6,713 nucleotides of DNA from Methanoregula sp. (GTDB taxonomy: Archaea; Halobacteriota; Methanomicrobia; Methanomicrobiales; Methanospirillaceae). The stretch's first letter is position 1, and every line of letters begins with the position of its first letter. The stretch is taken from the NCBI GenBank assembly GCA_003136075.1, contig PNBP01000145.1:4950-11662 (forward strand), given 5' to 3'. Positions 4,664-6,713 of this stretch are shown piece after piece. The position numbers and the translations under genes were made by a program. The notes beneath the pieces are model-generated. The model searched no databases. It was given only the letters and a program-made list of their open reading frames with translations, and was not told where the DNA came from.

Positions 4664-5131
4664 GTGCGGGAATTATCAGCAAACGAGATGGTCCGCGCAG
4701 AGAACGAACTCTGGGTTCATTACCACCAGCAGAAAACCGACCTGACAACAGACCGGCTCTTTGCCGCATTTGCCGGGAATCGCCTGATTGGCGTTGCGCG
4801 ATGCTCCCGTCACCCGGACGGTCTGGAGGTTGATGGCGTGTATGTTCTTGATGAATATCGCCGTAAAGGTTTTGCTCGTTCGATCATGATACAATTGATC
4901 GAAGAATGCGGGAGACAGGAGACTCTCTACATGCATGCGAAGATAGAACTGATGGACTTCTATGGGGGCATGGGATTTTTCCCCATCCCAGAGCCGGATC
5001 TCCCAAAGACCATCCGGGACCGGTTCAGTTTCTGTCTTGGCGATCTTAAGGGAATCGATGTCTGCCCTATGAAACGCGAACCGTCAGCAATCCGGACTGA
5101 CCCCCATGCGGGTGTAGTGGGTGCAGAATGA
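4664..5131 (+). CDS. GNAT-family N-acetyltransferase
   Basis: A GCN5-related acetyltransferase of about 155 residues. It moves an acetyl group from acetyl-CoA to an amine; the substrate cannot be read from the sequence. With the GTG at 4664 as residue 1, the core strand VDGVYVL (56-62) is followed by the acetyl-CoA pyrophosphate loop R66-R-K-G69-F-A71 and its helix. FYGGMGF (99-105) is the late GNAT motif. The start is uncertain. The frame is open from 4436, a TTG at 4586 would add 26 residues with no family character across an A7/T7 block, and an ATG at 4688 would cut into the first strand and helix. GTG at 4664, giving MRELSANEM, best matches the usual N-terminus, but no clear Shine-Dalgarno sequence supports it. 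The stop overlaps the hydrogenase subunit start by ATGA, so the two are probably co-translated. An operon role, for example modifying a hydrogenase component, is speculation. Confidence 0.85.
   Translation: MRELSANEMVRAENELWVHYHQQKTDLTTDRLFAAFAGNRLIGVARCSRHPDGLEVDGVYVLDEYRRKGFARSIMIQLIEECGRQETLYMHAKIELMDFYGGMGFFPIPEPDLPKTIRDRFSFCLGDLKGIDVCPMKREPSAIRTDPHAGVVGAE
5120..5123 (+). promoter_or_regulatory. ribosome binding site of the hyfB-like gene
   Basis: GGTG, part of the canonical anti-16S GGAGGTGA, lies 4 bases before the ATG at 5128, inside the end of the acetyltransferase gene. It supports coupled translation through the ATGA overlap. Confidence 0.5.
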
Positions 5132-6713
5132 TCAGCCTTGTCTTTACTATTGCTGTTCTTATTTACCTGGTCGGTACTTTTGTACCGTTTGCCGGTGCGC
5201 TGCGGGATCACCGGCTCAAGCGCACCGTATCGCTTGGCTGTACGATCGCGGCATCCGTGATTCTCGCAGGACTCTCGCTGTTCATACTTATTACGAATAT
5301 TCCGACTGCATTTACCGTATACCAGCCATTTGCTGCCTTTTCGATGAGTTTTTCGCTTGATCGTCTCGCAGCATTTTTCCTCCTCATCATTGGTATAGTT
5401 GCTGCCTGTGTCGCGCTCTACTCGACCGGATATATCGAACATCTCAAAGGAGGTAGTCGCCGCAACCTGCTCTGCGGCTGCATTAATCTCTTTGTACTGG
5501 CAATGACACTAGTTGTTACATCGGCAAACACGATCTCATTTTTAATCTTCTGGGAACTGATGGCAGCCAGTTCCTTTTTCCTCGTCATGTATGAATATAC
5601 TGAAACAGAAACTAAAAAAGCCGGGATTTTTTATTTCGTGATGACCCACCTTTCGACGCTCTTTGTGATGTTTGGGTTCATCGCCCTTTATGCAGCGTCA
5701 GGTTCTTTTGCTATTGCCCCCCTGCATTCGGCAGATACCGCGCTCATCACCGTCGCGTTTCTCTCACTTTTTATCGGTTTCTCCATTAAAGCCGGCATCA
5801 TCCCTTTCCATAAATGGCTGCCCTATGCTCATCCCGCAAGCCCCTCCCCGGTTTCGGCACTCATGTCCGGTGTGATGCTCAAAGTTGCCGTATATGGTCT
5901 TGTCCGTTTCATTCTTTCAGTTTTTACCCTTGATCTTGCATGGGGAGTACTCATCCTTATCGCCGGTATCGCATCAGCGGTGCTCGGCATAATGTACGCT
6001 TTAAAGGAGCACGATGTGAAAGGGATGCTCGCCTATTCAAGTATCGAAAATATCGGCATTATCTTTGTCGGCATCGGGCTGTATGTCATTTTCGTCGCTC
6101 TTAACTTTCCGCTCCTTGCCACCATCAGCCTGCTTGGTGCACTCTTCCACTCGCTCAACCATGCACTTTTCAAAAGCCTGCTCTTTATGACTGCAGGGTC
6201 GGTTGTGCATGCCACCCATACCCGGGACATTGAGAAGATGGGCGGACTTGCGTATCGCATGCCCTACACATCAGTATTGTTTTTTGTTGGTGCCATCTCG
6301 ATTGCCGCCTTGCCGCCATTAAACGGGTTTGCAAGTGAACTCCTGATCTTTATTGCATTTTTCCAGTCTGTCGCAGTTGTCGATCCCCTCGTAAAGGTAC
6401 TCCTGTTCATCTGCCTTGCGCTCTTTGCCCTGACAAGCGCCCTCTCCGCTGCCTGTTTTGTCAAAGCATTTGGTTCAATATTCCTCGCATTGCCCCGGTC
6501 TGATGAAAGTGCTGAAGCCTGTGAAGTGAGCTGGCCCATGATTACCGGGCCTGCAGTTCTTGCCGGAGCATGTGGTATTCTTGGTATCGGGGCATTCCAG
6601 ATCCTCGCATTTGCAGGGTATACGCTTCCCATACCGGATATGTTCATGATAAGCATCCTGCTCCTCGTAATGGCCGCATTGGCATATGTGATCCTCTATT
6701 TTACCGCCTCGCA
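5128..6713 (+). CDS. hyfB: proton-translocating antiporter-like membrane hydrogenase subunit, HyfB/HycC type (partial)
   Basis: The frame is open from the ATG at 5128 to the window edge: 528 codons plus two bases, with the C-terminus missing. The protein is strongly hydrophobic with about 14-16 membrane helices and belongs to the NuoL/M/N-Mrp antiporter family. Key residues are in place: E143 in FWELMA (helix 5), K221 in SIKAG and K229 in FHKWLPYAHP (helix 7 region), K252 in MLKVAVYG, and H345/K349 in HALFKSLLFMTAG (late helix). LPPLNGFASE (395-404), together with VVHATHTRDIEKMGGL (359-374), is more like HyfB/HycC than NuoL/M. HyfB is about 670 residues, so roughly 140 should follow. Such subunits couple ferredoxin/H2 or formate/H2 chemistry to ion pumping. 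Genes for HyfC, HyfE, HyfF and the hydrogenase subunits are expected just downstream. Alternatives are an Ech, Mbh or Eha antiporter subunit. Confidence 0.9.
   Translation, partial: MISLVFTIAVLIYLVGTFVPFAGALRDHRLKRTVSLGCTIAASVILAGLSLFILITNIPTAFTVYQPFAAFSMSFSLDRLAAFFLLIIGIVAACVALYSTGYIEHLKGGSRRNLLCGCINLFVLAMTLVVTSANTISFLIFWELMAASSFFLVMYEYTETETKKAGIFYFVMTHLSTLFVMFGFIALYAASGSFAIAPLHSADTALITVAFLSLFIGFSIKAGIIPFHKWLPYAHPASPSPVSALMSGVMLKVAVYGLVRFILSVFTLDLAWGVLILIAGIASAVLGIMYALKEHDVKGMLAYSSIENIGIIFVGIGLYVIFVALNFPLLATISLLGALFHSLNHALFKSLLFMTAGSVVHATHTRDIEKMGGLAYRMPYTSVLFFVGAISIAALPPLNGFASELLIFIAFFQSVAVVDPLVKVLLFICLALFALTSALSAACFVKAFGSIFLALPRSDESAEACEVSWPMITGPAVLAGACGILGIGAFQILAFAGYTLPIPDMFMISILLLVMAALAYVILYFTAS

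Overview
The window looks archaeal, most likely a hydrogenotrophic methanogen of the Methanomicrobiales type (Methanoregula-like). This is inferred from protein style and gene set, not from a database search. Supporting signs are a ferredoxin:thioredoxin-reductase catalytic domain fused to rubredoxin, a Dps-like ferritin with paired cysteines, a HyfB-type membrane hydrogenase subunit, TATA-box promoters in front of several genes, oligo-T tracts at gene ends, and GGAG/GGTG ribosome binding sites.

Layout, left to right. Positions 1-1114 (minus strand) hold the start of carB and all of carA, the two subunits of carbamoyl-phosphate synthetase, joined by a one-base stop/start overlap. A divergent control region (1115-1258) separates carA from a plus-strand Dps-like ferritin (1259-1756). 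A 451-base gap follows, most of it filled by a 260-bp non-coding element (1827-2086) that has inverted terminal repeats, a possible AGCT target duplication and strong internal hairpins. It looks like a MITE or another non-autonomous insertion.

Positions 2208-3436 (plus) form a thiol-redox cluster: a glutaredoxin-like protein, an FTR-rubredoxin fusion that overlaps it by ATGA, and a small cysteine-rich thioredoxin-fold protein. Together they suggest a ferredoxin-fed disulfide-reduction chain. A minus-strand beta-carbonic anhydrase (3439-4020) ends only 2 bp from the last redox gene. An AT-rich spacer of about 640 bases (4021-4663) follows. It holds the carbonic anhydrase promoter and several further TATA-like motifs and hairpins, but no recognisable gene. 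A GNAT acetyltransferase (about 4664-5131) then overlaps, by ATGA, a long membrane protein that runs off the right edge (5128-6713). This is a proton-translocating antiporter-like subunit of the HyfB/HycC type and probably the first subunit of a group 4 membrane hydrogenase or formate-hydrogenlyase-like operon.

Functional themes: the ferritin-like protein and the redox cluster fit oxidative-stress defence and thiol homeostasis in an anaerobe. Carbonic anhydrase and the membrane hydrogenase fit CO2 handling and ferredoxin/H2 energy coupling. The redox cluster also depends on ferredoxin, so reduced ferredoxin is a plausible common currency for the two sides of the window.
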